DNA of 64,000 nucleotides from Clostridia bacterium (GTDB lineage: Bacteria; Bacillota; Clostridia; Oscillospirales; CAG-382): NCBI GenBank assembly GCA_017429165.1, contig JAFRPL010000014.1, positions 66,113 through 130,112 of the forward strand. The letters are read 5' to 3'. Below are positions 41,916 through 50,186 of the stretch, piece by piece; position 1 is the first letter of the stretch; every line of letters starts with the position of its first letter. The notes beneath the pieces were generated by a model, which saw nothing but the letters and a program-made list of their open reading frames with translations, was not told the origin of the DNA and ran no database searches. The position numbers and the translations under genes were made by a program.

Positions 41916-42800
41916 ATGAAAAGAATCGCACTTTTCCTCGCACTCGTTATGGTTCTTTCTCTGCTGACCGTATTCGTCAGCGCGGAAGCAGCCCCCGAAT
42001 GCGACCTCAGACCCGTTGAAGTCGACGCGACCAACGCAAAAGTCGAAGTTGACGGCGCAACCATCGAGACCGACGCAAACGGCACCGCAAGAGTCACTCT
42101 TACCAGCGCGGTAGCTACCGTCAAGATCATCTTCAAAGACGCCGAAGGCACCTACGAAGAACTCAAAGCCAACATCAGAGACGAACAGAAGTACATAAGA
42201 TATTACTTCGATCTCGGCGACGGCATAACCAACGTAGAGATCCACGGCCATTATGTCCGCGGCGACAAGGACAACGCCGACCTCTATCTTTCCGGTATGC
42301 AGAACGCTCCCACTTATTTCGTGCTCGGCGGCGCAGCCACCGACAACTACGGCGTTTGGGATATTTCCAAATACCTGCTTGACAGAGCCGACAGAGGCTA
42401 CGTCCCCGAAGACGGCTGCATCCAGTTCACCGACAACGAATACCGTATAGAAGGTTCCGTCGGCAGCGTGTTCACCATTTATTACTACGATCTTGCTGAC
42501 GATTACGACGAGGACGAATTCGGCCGCGTACCTCCTGATGATAACGTCATCGAGATTTCCGAAGAAGAATCCACCTCCGCCGAGGAATCCACTCCCGCCG
42601 AGGAATCCACTCCTGCCGAGGAGTCCACCCCCGCTGAAGAATCCAAACCCGCGGAGGAATCCACCCCCGCCGAAGAATCCAAACCCGCTGAAGAATCCAA
42701 ACCCGCCACCCCGACCACCGGCGACGCAGGCATCATCGCTCTCGCAGTCGTTTCCGTGCTCGCTCTCGGCGGCGCAGTCGTTATAAAGAAGAGCAAATAA
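41916..42800 (+). CDS. Secreted protein with (S/K)PAEE repeats and xPxTGDAG anchor tail
   Basis: 294 residues. A signal peptide (cut near VSA, residue 23) is followed by a unique domain to about residue 205 with many aromatic and acidic residues. A tract of ESTPAEE/ESKPAEE repeats then leads to TPTTGDAG, a hydrophobic helix and KKSK. The last 30 residues match the tail of the SEEP protein (24643-25491) at about 19 positions, although the N-terminal domains differ. TPTTG may be a variant sortase signal. Consensus promoter and perfect terminator suggest strong expression as a single-gene unit. Confidence 0.8.
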   Translation: MKRIALFLALVMVLSLLTVFVSAEAAPECDLRPVEVDATNAKVEVDGATIETDANGTARVTLTSAVATVKIIFKDAEGTYEELKANIRDEQKYIRYYFDLGDGITNVEIHGHYVRGDKDNADLYLSGMQNAPTYFVLGGAATDNYGVWDISKYLLDRADRGYVPEDGCIQFTDNEYRIEGSVGSVFTIYYYDLADDYDEDEFGRVPPDDNVIEISEEESTSAEESTPAEESTPAEESTPAEESKPAEESTPAEESKPAEESKPATPTTGDAGIIALAVVSVLALGGAVVIKKSK

Positions 42801-42820
42801 TAAAGTTTGAGCTTTCCAAG

Positions 42821-42851
42821 GTCCGCAGGCAAAACGCCTGCGGACTTTTTT
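42821..42851 (+). terminator. Terminator after the second surface protein gene
   Basis: GTCCGCAGGC (42821-42830) pairs perfectly with GCCTGCGGAC (42836-42845) over AAAAC, followed by six T. Confidence 0.95.
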
Positions 42852-42864
42852 GCATTTTTGCGCA

Positions 42865-42893
42865 TTGACATGAAAACGCGCGTGTGTTAGAAT
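42865..42893 (+). promoter_or_regulatory. Sigma-A promoter for the YgiQ-type gene
   Basis: TTGACA (42865-42870) and TAGAAT (42888-42893), 17-base spacer. The expected start of transcription near 42900 is only about 10 bases before the ATG, so the mRNA leader would be very short. Confidence 0.85.
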
Positions 42894-42909
42894 ATAGGCG
42901 GTGATTTAT

Positions 42910-44769
42910 ATGAGCTTTTTTCCCGTGACCAAAGCCGAGGCGGCAGACCGCGGCTGGGAAACGCCCGATTTTGTAATAGTGACCGGCGACGCGTACGTGG
43001 ACCATCCCTCGTTCGGGACCGCGGTCGTTTCACGCGTGCTGGAAGCCGAAGGCTACAGCGTGTGCGTCATACCGCAGCCGGACTGGCGCGACACGCGCGA
43101 TTTTACGCGTTTCGGCAGACCGCGGCTGGCTTTTCTTGTAAACAGCGGCAACGTTGACAGCATGGTGGCGCATTACACCGCCGCCAAAAAGCCGCGCTCT
43201 TCGGATTATTATTCGCCCGGCGGAAAAGCGGGCCTGCGCCCCGACCGCGCTGTGATAGTTTACTGCAACCGTGTGCGCGAAGCGTACGGCGACGTGCCGC
43301 TGATCATAGGCGGCGTGGAAGCCAGCACGCGCAGGTTCGCGCACTACGATTACTGGACCGACTCGGTGCGCAGATCCATACTAATAGATTCCCGCGCGGA
43401 TCTCATTTCCTACGGCATGGGCGAATCGTCGCTCAGGCGCATAGCGTTCCTTCTGGACAAAGGAGTTCCTGTTAAAAAGATATGCGACGTGCGCGGCACC
43501 TGTTTTATGACAGACGACCTTGAAAACGTGCACTTCGATGCCGAAGACATAGGCGATTACGATATCCTGAAGACCGACAAAGCGGCGTTCGCGCGCGCTT
43601 TCAAGCTGCAGCACGAAAACCAGGACAGCGTCTACGGCAAGGCGCTTGTGGAAAAATACGGCTCGCGGTACTGCGTACAGAATCCCCCTATGCCGCCGCT
43701 CACGCGCAATCAGCTCGATTTTGTGTATTCCCTTCCGTATATGCGCGCGTGGCATCCCTGTTACGACGCCGCGGGCGGCGTGCCCGCAATTGAGGAAGTG
43801 AAGTTTTCCATCACTCATTGCCGCGGATGTTTCGGCGGCTGCAATTTCTGCTCCATAACGTTTCTCCAGGGGCGCACGGTCACGTCAAGGAGCATCGCTT
43901 CGGTGGTCGAAGAGGCAAAGCTCATAGCGTCCATGCCCGATTTCAAGGGATATATCCACGACGTGGGCGGCCCTACCGCCAATTTCCGCCACGCATCGTG
44001 CGAAAAGCAGAAGACGCAGGGCGTGTGCAAAAACCGCCAGTGCCTTTTCCCCGCCCCGTGCCCAAACATAAACGCCGACCACAGCGAATATCTGGAGCTG
44101 CTCGAACAGGTCGAGGCCGTTCCCGGAGTCAAGAAGGTGTTCGTCCGTTCCGGCATACGCTACGACTATATCCTGTGCGGCAAAAACGACAAATTTTTAA
44201 GACATCTCGTGTCGCACAACGTCAGCGGTCAGCTCAAGGTCGCGCCCGAGCATATATGCGACGGAGTGCTTTATCAGATGGGCAAGCCGGGCGCCGGCAT
44301 GTATGAAAAATTTGTAAAAAAGTTCTTTGAATATTCGCGCGCGTGCGGCAAAGAACAATATATAGTCCCTTATCTCATGTCGTCGCATCCCGGCTCGACG
44401 CTCGACGACGCGATAGAGCTTGCGCTTTATTTGAAGAAAAACAAGCTCAATCCCGAACAGGTGCAGGATTTTTACCCGACTCCCGGCACCGCTTCCACCT
44501 GTATGTACCACACGGGGATCGATCCTTTCACCGGAAAAAACGTATACGTCGCGCGCGACTACGCTTCCAAGCAGGCGCAAAGGGCGCTTTTGCAGTTTTA
44601 TAAAAAAGAAAACCACGCGCTTATAAGGCGCGTGCTCGCCGAACACGGCAGAGCCGACCTTATCGGCTTCGGCGAAGACAAGCTCGTGCCGCCCGCCGTA
44701 CGTTCCGGAGCGCCGAAAAACGCCGGCGCGCAAAAAAAGCATAAAAATAATGGAATAAAACACAGATAA
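42910..44769 (+). CDS. YgiQ-family radical SAM protein
   Basis: 619 residues from the ATG at 42910 (AGGCGGTG just upstream; a GTG at 42901 overlaps that site). The UPF0313 N-terminal domain starts FFPVTKAEAADRGWE and has GDAYVDHPSFGTAVV and IIGGVEASTRRFAHYD. The radical SAM motif is CRGCFGGCNFC in the middle, followed by SRSIASVVEEAK. The C-terminal part has PAPCPNINADHSEY and YPTPGTASTCMYHTG. The reaction catalysed by YgiQ proteins is unknown. The basic tail (KKHKNNGIKHR) is not part of the core. Confidence 0.92.
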   Translation: MSFFPVTKAEAADRGWETPDFVIVTGDAYVDHPSFGTAVVSRVLEAEGYSVCVIPQPDWRDTRDFTRFGRPRLAFLVNSGNVDSMVAHYTAAKKPRSSDYYSPGGKAGLRPDRAVIVYCNRVREAYGDVPLIIGGVEASTRRFAHYDYWTDSVRRSILIDSRADLISYGMGESSLRRIAFLLDKGVPVKKICDVRGTCFMTDDLENVHFDAEDIGDYDILKTDKAAFARAFKLQHENQDSVYGKALVEKYGSRYCVQNPPMPPLTRNQLDFVYSLPYMRAWHPCYDAAGGVPAIEEVKFSITHCRGCFGGCNFCSITFLQGRTVTSRSIASVVEEAKLIASMPDFKGYIHDVGGPTANFRHASCEKQKTQGVCKNRQCLFPAPCPNINADHSEYLELLEQVEAVPGVKKVFVRSGIRYDYILCGKNDKFLRHLVSHNVSGQLKVAPEHICDGVLYQMGKPGAGMYEKFVKKFFEYSRACGKEQYIVPYLMSSHPGSTLDDAIELALYLKKNKLNPEQVQDFYPTPGTASTCMYHTGIDPFTGKNVYVARDYASKQAQRALLQFYKKENHALIRRVLAEHGRADLIGFGEDKLVPPAVRSGAPKNAGAQKKHKNNGIKHR

Positions 44770-44862
44770 TTCATCACGCGGCGCACCCACATAAAAGCCC
44801 GCCTTCTGCGCAGAATAAATGCGGCCGTGCAAATAAGCGCGGCACGAAGGCAGGAATGGAAA

Positions 44863-45897
44863 ATGGAATTCAAAAAGCGAGTTTGGGCATTTTTTCTGCT
44901 TTGCGCCATTCTGTTCGCCGTATGCGCTTTCACGCCTTACGGTTCGCTCAATCCTCTGGCCGCGCCCGCGGCGCGTCCCGTGCTGCTGCCCGGCGGAACT
45001 CCGTTCGGCGTCAAATTCTTTACGCGCGGAGTGATAGTCGTCGGGGTCACCGATATCGAAAGCTACGACGGCGTTGCGTCGCCCGCCAAAGACGCGGGGA
45101 TACGGACCGGAGACGTCATAACCGCAGTAAACGGGATGCAGGTCAACACCACCGAGGAGCTCGCCGAAGCGGTCAACGCGAGCAAGGGCGCCGACACGGT
45201 CCTGACCGTGCTGCGCGGCGAGGAACAGTTTACGGTGACGGTGAAGCCGAAACGTTCGGTTTCGGATAACCTTTACCGTTCCGGACTGTGGGTGCGCGAT
45301 TCCACCGCGGGCATAGGCACCGTGACGTACGTGGACCCTTCCAGCGGGCGGTTCGGAGGTCTGGGGCATGGGATCTGCGATCCCGACACCGGCAATCCGC
45401 TGCCGATGCTGAAAGGAGTGGTCTGCGAAGTAACCGTGACCGGAGTGATCAAAGGCAGGCGCAGCGAGCCGGGCGAGCTGACAGGTAAGTTTTCGCTCAA
45501 AACTCTGGGCGCGCTGGACAAAAACACCGAATGCGGCGTTTTCGGCGTGCTTGACGATACCGGAGCGTTTGCTTTTTCCCCTATGGAGATATGCTATTCC
45601 GGCGAGATGAAGACCGGCAAAGCGCAGATACTCACCACGGTTGAAGGCGTAGCGCCGCGGCTTTACGAGATACGTATAGTGCGTATTTACGAAAACAGCG
45701 GCTGCACCAAGAATTTTCTTCTGGAAGTGACCGACAAAGCGCTGCTCGAAAAGACCGGCGGTATCGTCCAGGGGATGTCGGGTTCGCCGGTCATACAGAA
45801 CGGCCGCATCTGCGGCGCCGTCACGCACGTTATGATAAGCGATCCTGCGCGCGGGTATGGCATTTTCATAGAAAATATGCTCGATTCCCAGGAGTAA
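44863..45897 (+). CDS. spoIVB: SpoIVB serine peptidase
   Basis: 344 residues. One N-terminal membrane helix (VWAFFLLCAILFAVCAF) is followed by a PDZ domain (SPAKDAGIRTGDVITAVNG) and the S55 peptidase domain with GGLGHGICDPDTG (catalytic histidine) and IVQGMSGSPVIQNGRICGAVTHV (catalytic serine). SpoIVB is made in the forespore and cuts SpoIVFA to trigger sigma-K in the mother cell. Its presence argues strongly for endospore formation. The usual neighbours recN and spo0A are not adjacent. The start ATG at 44863 has AGGAATGG upstream. Confidence 0.93.
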   Translation: MEFKKRVWAFFLLCAILFAVCAFTPYGSLNPLAAPAARPVLLPGGTPFGVKFFTRGVIVVGVTDIESYDGVASPAKDAGIRTGDVITAVNGMQVNTTEELAEAVNASKGADTVLTVLRGEEQFTVTVKPKRSVSDNLYRSGLWVRDSTAGIGTVTYVDPSSGRFGGLGHGICDPDTGNPLPMLKGVVCEVTVTGVIKGRRSEPGELTGKFSLKTLGALDKNTECGVFGVLDDTGAFAFSPMEICYSGEMKTGKAQILTTVEGVAPRLYEIRIVRIYENSGCTKNFLLEVTDKALLEKTGGIVQGMSGSPVIQNGRICGAVTHVMISDPARGYGIFIENMLDSQE

Positions 45898-45904
45898 AAC
45901 AAAA

Positions 45905-45934
45905 AACGCGGAGCGCGAAGCTCCGCGTTTTTTT
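45905..45934. terminator. Bidirectional terminator between spoIVB and the ROK kinase
   Basis: AACGCGGAGC (45905-45914) pairs with GCTCCGCGTT (45920-45929) and is followed by a T-run; a run of A on the left serves the minus strand. Confidence 0.92.
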
Positions 45935-45938
45935 GCGT

Positions 45939-46865
45939 TCATCTCAACGAAAGATAGTATTTTTTGAACTTCCACAAAAGCGCGGCGCCTATGACGCCCG
46001 CGTCGCCGTGAAGCGTGGTGACGCCCACTTTCTGCGGATGCAGCAGGTACGGGCGCAGGAATTTGAGCACAACGTCGCCCTGATTCATTATGCCGCCCGC
46101 AAGCGATATGTACTGCGGCGCAAAGATGAAATCCAGCCCGTTTATGCCGGTCGCGAGGTTCTTTGCGAACCGCCTCAGCACGCGTTTCGCCACGGGGCAT
46201 CCTTTTGCGTACGCGTTGAAGACGGTGCGGCCGTCCACGCCGTTTGCGCATTCCCGCGCAAGTACGGAACCGGGGTCGGATTCCGCCGCTTTGCGCGTCA
46301 TTTTGATGAGCGCGGTGGCGGAAGCGAATCTTTCAAAACAGCCCTTTTGCCCGCACGGGCATTTTTCGCCGCGCGGATCTATTACGAAATGCCCCAGCTC
46401 GCCCGCGTCGTTGGTCACGCCGCGCATAAGGTCGCCGTTGACCACGCAGCCGCCGCCGATGCCGGTGCCGACGGTGATCTCGACCATATCGGTGCATCCC
46501 TTGCCCGCGCCGGCGTGCCAGTCGGCGATCAACGCGCAGCTGCCGTCGTTTTCGAGATACACCTCCACGCCGAAGCGCTTTTGCAGAATATCGACAATGG
46601 GCAGGTTGTAAAACGGCAGGTTCCCCGCCGTGACGATGCTCACGTTGGCGTCGTCTTTGTCGCCGGGACATCCCACGCCTATGCATTCTATTTTATACAT
46701 ACCGAAAATGCGCGCGCATTCCGATATGATATCGTCGATTATCGCCTGTTCGCCGTCGGCGGAACGGGTGCGGAACGAATTTTTGTAAACGAGTTTGTGC
46801 GTCGCCGAAAGCACGCCCGATTTTATGTTTGTGCCGCCTATGTCGAGGCCGAGATAATATTTCAT
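45939..46865 (-). CDS. ROK-family glucokinase
   Basis: 308 residues from the ATG at 46863-46865, seven bases after GGAG; earlier ATGs are too close to it. The phosphate loop LGLDIGGTNIKSGV, the DNDGSCA-like loop (ENDGSCALIADWHAG), VGTGIGGGCVVNG and the zinc motif CPCGQKGCFE identify an ROK sugar kinase. It probably phosphorylates glucose. No HTH domain, so it is an enzyme rather than a repressor. A divergent promoter pair separates it from coaW. Confidence 0.92.
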   Translation of the reverse strand: MKYYLGLDIGGTNIKSGVLSATHKLVYKNSFRTRSADGEQAIIDDIISECARIFGMYKIECIGVGCPGDKDDANVSIVTAGNLPFYNLPIVDILQKRFGVEVYLENDGSCALIADWHAGAGKGCTDMVEITVGTGIGGGCVVNGDLMRGVTNDAGELGHFVIDPRGEKCPCGQKGCFERFASATALIKMTRKAAESDPGSVLARECANGVDGRTVFNAYAKGCPVAKRVLRRFAKNLATGINGLDFIFAPQYISLAGGIMNQGDVVLKFLRPYLLHPQKVGVTTLHGDAGVIGAALLWKFKKYYLSLR

Positions 46866-46888
46866 ATACATGCTCCTTCCACCTGAAA

Positions 46889-46917
46889 ATGATACAACAA
46901 ACCGAGGCAAAAGTCAA
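46889..46917 (-). promoter_or_regulatory. Sigma-A promoter for the ROK kinase
   Basis: Minus strand TTGACT (46912-46917) and TATCAT (46889-46894), 17-base spacer; back to back with the coaW promoter. Confidence 0.75.
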
Positions 46918-46928
46918 GAGCATAACTA

Positions 46929-46957
46929 TTGACAAAGAGTCAAAAAAGATATAAAAT
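46929..46957 (+). promoter_or_regulatory. Sigma-A promoter for coaW
   Basis: TTGACA (46929-46934) and TAAAAT (46952-46957), 17-base spacer. Confidence 0.88.
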
Positions 46958-46996
46958 ATAAGCGCATAACAAGCATCACTGCAAGGAGGGTGCGCA

Positions 46997-47842
46997 ATGG
47001 CCATAATAATAGGCATAGACGTAGGCGGAAGCACCACGAAAATAGTAGGGTTCCGTGACGGCGAACTGCTTGAACCCATGCTCGTAAAAGCCACGGATCC
47101 GGTAGCTTCGGTATACGGAGCTTTCGGAAAATTTACCAGCGAACGCGGAATAGACATACCGTTGGTCGAACGCGTAATGATAACCGGGGTCGGCTCGACC
47201 TACATCACCGGCAATATTTACGGCATACCGACCGTCCACGTGGACGAGTTCGCGGCGATAGGCCGCGGCGGGCTGTATCTTTCGGCGCTGGAGGAAGCCA
47301 TAATCGTAAGCATGGGCACCGGCACGGCGCTGGTATACGCAAAGCAGAAACGCGCCGAATATCTGGGCGGCACCGGCGTGGGCGGCGGCACCATGATAGG
47401 CCTTTCCAAGGCGCTGCTGCATATGCAGGATCCGGGTCAGATATCCGAGCTCGCGCAGAACGGCGACCTTGAAAACATAGATTTGAAGATCCACGACATA
47501 ACGTCCAAAAACATCATACCCACCCTTTCGGCGCAGGCGACGGCTTCCAACTTCGGCAAAGTTTCGGAGATCGCCACCAACGGCGACTACGCGCTGGGTA
47601 TAATCAATATGATATGCGAGACAATAGGTATGATGGCTGTCTTCGCGGCGCGCGCCAAAAAGATAACCAGCATAGTGCTTACGGGCAACCTTTCCACGCT
47701 CGAGCAGGCGCCGCGCCTTTACAGCGGTATGGGCGTGATGTTCGGAATGGATTTCATCATACCCAAAAACAGCGAATACGCCACGGTCATAGGCGCGGCG
47801 CTGCTGTATTTCGACAAATCGGCGAAAGAGGGCAAAAAATGA
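46997..47842 (+). CDS. coaW: Type II pantothenate kinase
   Basis: 281 residues of the Fumble/PanK-II family. Key parts are IIIGIDVGGSTTKIVGF (phosphate loop), TGVGSTYI, SMGTGTALV, GGTGVGGGTMIGL and VLTGNLSTLEQAP. It phosphorylates pantothenate at the first step of coenzyme A synthesis and, unlike type I, tends to resist CoA feedback. AAGGAGGG precedes the ATG. The stop overlaps the next ATG (ATGA), coupling it to a lipoprotein gene. Confidence 0.92.
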   Translation: MAIIIGIDVGGSTTKIVGFRDGELLEPMLVKATDPVASVYGAFGKFTSERGIDIPLVERVMITGVGSTYITGNIYGIPTVHVDEFAAIGRGGLYLSALEEAIIVSMGTGTALVYAKQKRAEYLGGTGVGGGTMIGLSKALLHMQDPGQISELAQNGDLENIDLKIHDITSKNIIPTLSAQATASNFGKVSEIATNGDYALGIINMICETIGMMAVFAARAKKITSIVLTGNLSTLEQAPRLYSGMGVMFGMDFIIPKNSEYATVIGAALLYFDKSAKEGKK

Positions 47843-48384
47843 AAAGGACTCTTTTGATACTGCTTTGCGCGCTCGCCGTATTCTGCTTCGCCGCGTGCGG
47901 CGGAAACGAAAGCGCGGGCAAAATAAAACAGCCGGATCAAATAGATACGGCGGCGCTTTTGGATACGCTTATAAATGAATTCAACGCGGGCGCGGGCGAA
48001 AAATACTGTTCGGAACCGTTTGAAAACGCGTATCTTTTCGACGACGACATACTCGCCGGCAAATACGGCGACCTGGTTTCGGATTATCCCGACCCCGAAA
48101 CGATGGTCAGATACTGCGCGTTCTTTTCGGACGAGCCGTACGGACCCGAGTTCGGCGTGTTCGTTTTTGCTGCCGAAACAGACGCTGCCGATATGCAGAA
48201 ATATGTGGAAAACCGCATAGCCGCGCTCAAACGCAACGCCAAAAACTACCCTTCCGTGGACACTTCGCTCATAGACAGCGCGTACGCAGCGGCGCGCGGC
48301 TGCGTGTTTTACTACTGCGCTCTTAACGATACGGATAAACGGTTCGAAAAAACGGTGCTCGACTCCGTTACGGAAAGTGAATAA
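47839..48384 (+). CDS. Lipoprotein resembling the DUF4358 family
   Basis: 181 residues. The lipoprotein signal peptide ends in CFAAC (Cys20). The mature part has the pattern MQKYVENRIAALKRNAKNYP then DSAYAAARGCVFYYCALND, which recalls DUF4358 lipoproteins common in clostridia. Function unknown. It starts within the coaW stop and is followed after eight bases by an HTH gene, so all three share a transcript. Confidence 0.78.
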   Translation: MKRTLLILLCALAVFCFAACGGNESAGKIKQPDQIDTAALLDTLINEFNAGAGEKYCSEPFENAYLFDDDILAGKYGDLVSDYPDPETMVRYCAFFSDEPYGPEFGVFVFAAETDAADMQKYVENRIAALKRNAKNYPSVDTSLIDSAYAAARGCVFYYCALNDTDKRFEKTVLDSVTESE

Positions 48385-48392
48385 GAGGTCGT

Positions 48393-48776
48393 ATGTTTTC
48401 TAAGAAGATATTTTCAATGCTTTTGGAAAAAGCCAAAGGTCCGCGTTCGTGGCGCCAGTTCGCCGCAGACTGCGATATAAGTTACGTCCAGATGCGCAAG
48501 CTCGTTCAGGGCGAGCAGGAAAACCCTCCCCGCCCCAAGCTCATACGCAAGCTTGCCGACCACGCTTTTGACGACGTGGATCTTGAAGATTTTATGTTCG
48601 CCGCCGGAATGGTGCGCGACGACGCCTCGTTCATTGTGCGAGAAAGCACGAAGCAGGACGCCTTTTACGCCGATTACCGCGCGCTTTCGCAAAAGGACAA
48701 GAACACGGTGAACGAATTCATAAAGTTCCTGTCTTCGCGTTCCAAACGCGCGGCGGAAGGTTCAGAAGAACAGTAA
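48393..48776 (+). CDS. XRE-like helix-turn-helix protein
   Basis: 127 residues. The first half resembles a Cro/C1 helix-turn-helix: SWRQFAADCDISYVQMRKLVQGEQ, then PRPKLIRKLADHA. The second half is charged and helical, with SQKDKNTVNEFIKFL as seen at the ends of many XRE regulators. Probably a transcription factor of unknown target. Its 3' end overlaps the convergent small gene by 15 bases. Confidence 0.75.
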   Translation: MFSKKIFSMLLEKAKGPRSWRQFAADCDISYVQMRKLVQGEQENPPRPKLIRKLADHAFDDVDLEDFMFAAGMVRDDASFIVRESTKQDAFYADYRALSQKDKNTVNEFIKFLSSRSKRAAEGSEEQ

Positions 48777-49058
48777 CGCAAGTATAAACAGGACCAGTAT
48801 ATCGTTGCTTTCGCTGCCGTCGATCAGGATCAGCACACCTATCGCCGCAAGTATAAGGTCGTCCGTTTCGAGACGCCCCAGAGCGCCGCGGAACCTGTTT
48901 ATGAGTCCCGCGCCGGGCGGAGGTGCTTCGGGCGCCGGCGGCGGAGGAGGCGGCGGCTGGTTTTGCATATTGTAAAGCTGACCGTCGGAAACGACGGTGG
49001 GCCCGAAAGCGCCAGCGGGCGTTTCGGGCGAGGGGTCGCCGAAACTGCGCGTATACAT
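48762..49058 (-). CDS. Small proline-rich protein with C-terminal hydrophobic segment, unknown
   Basis: 98 residues from the ATG at 49056-49058, preceded by CGGAGTG. The N-terminal half contains NQPPPPPPPAPEAPPPGAG; a basic segment (NRFRGALGRL) is followed by about 35 hydrophobic residues (DLILAAIGVLILIDGSE, then DILVLFILALLFF) that could form two short membrane segments. No family recognised. It is the last gene of a three-gene minus-strand set (49600 to 48762). Confidence 0.65.
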   Translation of the reverse strand: MYTRSFGDPSPETPAGAFGPTVVSDGQLYNMQNQPPPPPPPAPEAPPPGAGLINRFRGALGRLETDDLILAAIGVLILIDGSESNDILVLFILALLFF

Positions 49059-49062
49059 CGTA

Positions 49063-49353
49063 TCACTCCGTTTTGTGTTTTTTATAGCTGCCGAGAATTT
49101 CGGCAAAAACGAGCGCGTTTTGCAAAGCGTCTATTTTATGCCGCTTTTCTTCGCGCAGCAGCGGCTTGAGCGCCGCAAGGAACGCGGCGCGGTCGTCGCG
49201 CGGGGGCTGTGCGGCGGGGACGGACGGCGCAGCCGGTGCCGGAGCGGGAGACTGCTCTTTGCTCTGCAGAGCCGAAGCCATTGCGCTTATCTTTTCCATT
49301 GCCTCGGCGTCGCTTAATATCTGCCGGAGTTTTGCGCCGAAATCACTTTCCAT
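49063..49353 (-). CDS. Small charged protein, unknown
   Basis: 96 residues. A helical, acidic N-terminus (FGAKLRQILSDAEAMEKISA) and a helical basic C-terminus (LKPLLREEKRHKIDALQNAL) flank an Ala/Pro-rich linker. No known domain. It overlaps the preceding gene by 11 bases and ends four bases before the proline-rich gene, so all three are likely co-translated. The ATG lies within the upstream gene's last codons. Confidence 0.6.
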   Translation of the reverse strand: MESDFGAKLRQILSDAEAMEKISAMASALQSKEQSPAPAPAAPSVPAAQPPRDDRAAFLAALKPLLREEKRHKIDALQNALVFAEILGSYKKHKTE

Positions 49354-49600
49354 ATCCGTTTTTGCGCAGCGCGTCCATTATGGCTTCGCTCTTGCCGCGG
49401 CCTGCGCGTCTGAGCAGCGATTCGGCTTTGGAAACGCTCATCCCCGCGAGCGCCTTTTTGAATTCGGGAGCGTCGGCCGAAAGTTCGCGCACGCGTTTTT
49501 CGTCGCCCCCGGCGGCGCGCGCGATCTCGGCGACGAGCGACGCGAAAGACGCGTCGTCCATGGCGAGTATGCGCTCGAGATCTTTGTCGTTCAAAGGCAT
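49343..49600 (-). CDS. Small helical protein, unknown
   Basis: 85 residues, predicted helical throughout (MPLNDKDLERILAMDDASFA, then KAESLLRRAGRGKSEAIMDAL). AAAGGATGG lies 9 bases before the ATG at 49598-49600. First gene of the three-gene set; no family recognised. The set sits between an HTH gene and a SpoIID-like protein, which could hint at sporulation, but there is no direct evidence. Confidence 0.6.
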   Translation of the reverse strand: MPLNDKDLERILAMDDASFASLVAEIARAAGGDEKRVRELSADAPEFKKALAGMSVSKAESLLRRAGRGKSEAIMDALRKNGYGK

Positions 49601-49667
49601 AAGATACCATCCTTTCGGTGATAATATATTCGTTGTTTGTCAGTTTTATATCTGGGAGGGAGCAAAA

Positions 49668-50186
49668 ATGATCAGATGCAAGCCGGAACGGAATCCGCGT
49701 CAGGCGGTGATCATTATCGTCTGCTGCGCGACGGCGTTCATTGCGGTCGCTGCGGCGGCGTGCATAATAGAAAGCTACAAATGGCTTATCGAACTTCTGC
49801 TTCTCGCGGTGACGGTCGCCGGCGTTTACGTCGCCTACCGCTTTTCGATGACCGAGATGGATTACGAGATCTGCGACGGAACTTTCACCGTATACAAGAA
49901 CGTGGGCCGCAAACGCACGGCGGCGTGTTCGCTGGACCTTTCGACCGCCGTGACGCTGCTGCCGAAGAACGAATTCGAATCCAAGCAGAAAAAACGCGAG
50001 CTGCCTTATATAAATACGCGGTTCAATTTCAATCAGAATATAAGATGCCCCGCTTCGTACGTTTACGTCTGTGAATTCAACGGCAGGAACATAGCCGTGG
50101 AATTCGAGCCGAATTCCATATTCGTGAACGCCATGCTCGAAGAGATCGAAAACAGCAAGCGCGGCGAAGGTGACGGCGATATCTGA
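49668..50186 (+). CDS. Two-TM membrane protein with PH-like domain, unknown
   Basis: 172 residues from the ATG at 49668 (GGGAGG upstream). Two adjacent membrane helices (residues about 14-35 and 40-57) precede a beta-rich cytoplasmic domain with ICDGTFTVYKNVGRKRTAAC and SYVYVCEFNGRNIAVEFEP, resembling bacterial PH-like domains. No specific function. Its stop abuts the stop of the convergent SpoIID-like gene. Confidence 0.7.
   Translation: MIRCKPERNPRQAVIIIVCCATAFIAVAAAACIIESYKWLIELLLLAVTVAGVYVAYRFSMTEMDYEICDGTFTVYKNVGRKRTAACSLDLSTAVTLLPKNEFESKQKKRELPYINTRFNFNQNIRCPASYVYVCEFNGRNIAVEFEPNSIFVNAMLEEIENSKRGEGDGDI

Noticed and set aside
42901-42909. GTG at 42901 as the start of the YgiQ-type gene
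   Set aside because: It would overlap the ribosome binding site that is well placed for the ATG at 42910.
44197-46251. 684-codon open frame on the minus strand opposite the YgiQ and spoIVB genes
   Set aside because: It mirrors two well-identified plus-strand genes, crosses their intergenic gap, and its translation is an arginine/histidine-rich string without any domain; GC-rich codon use makes long antisense frames common here.
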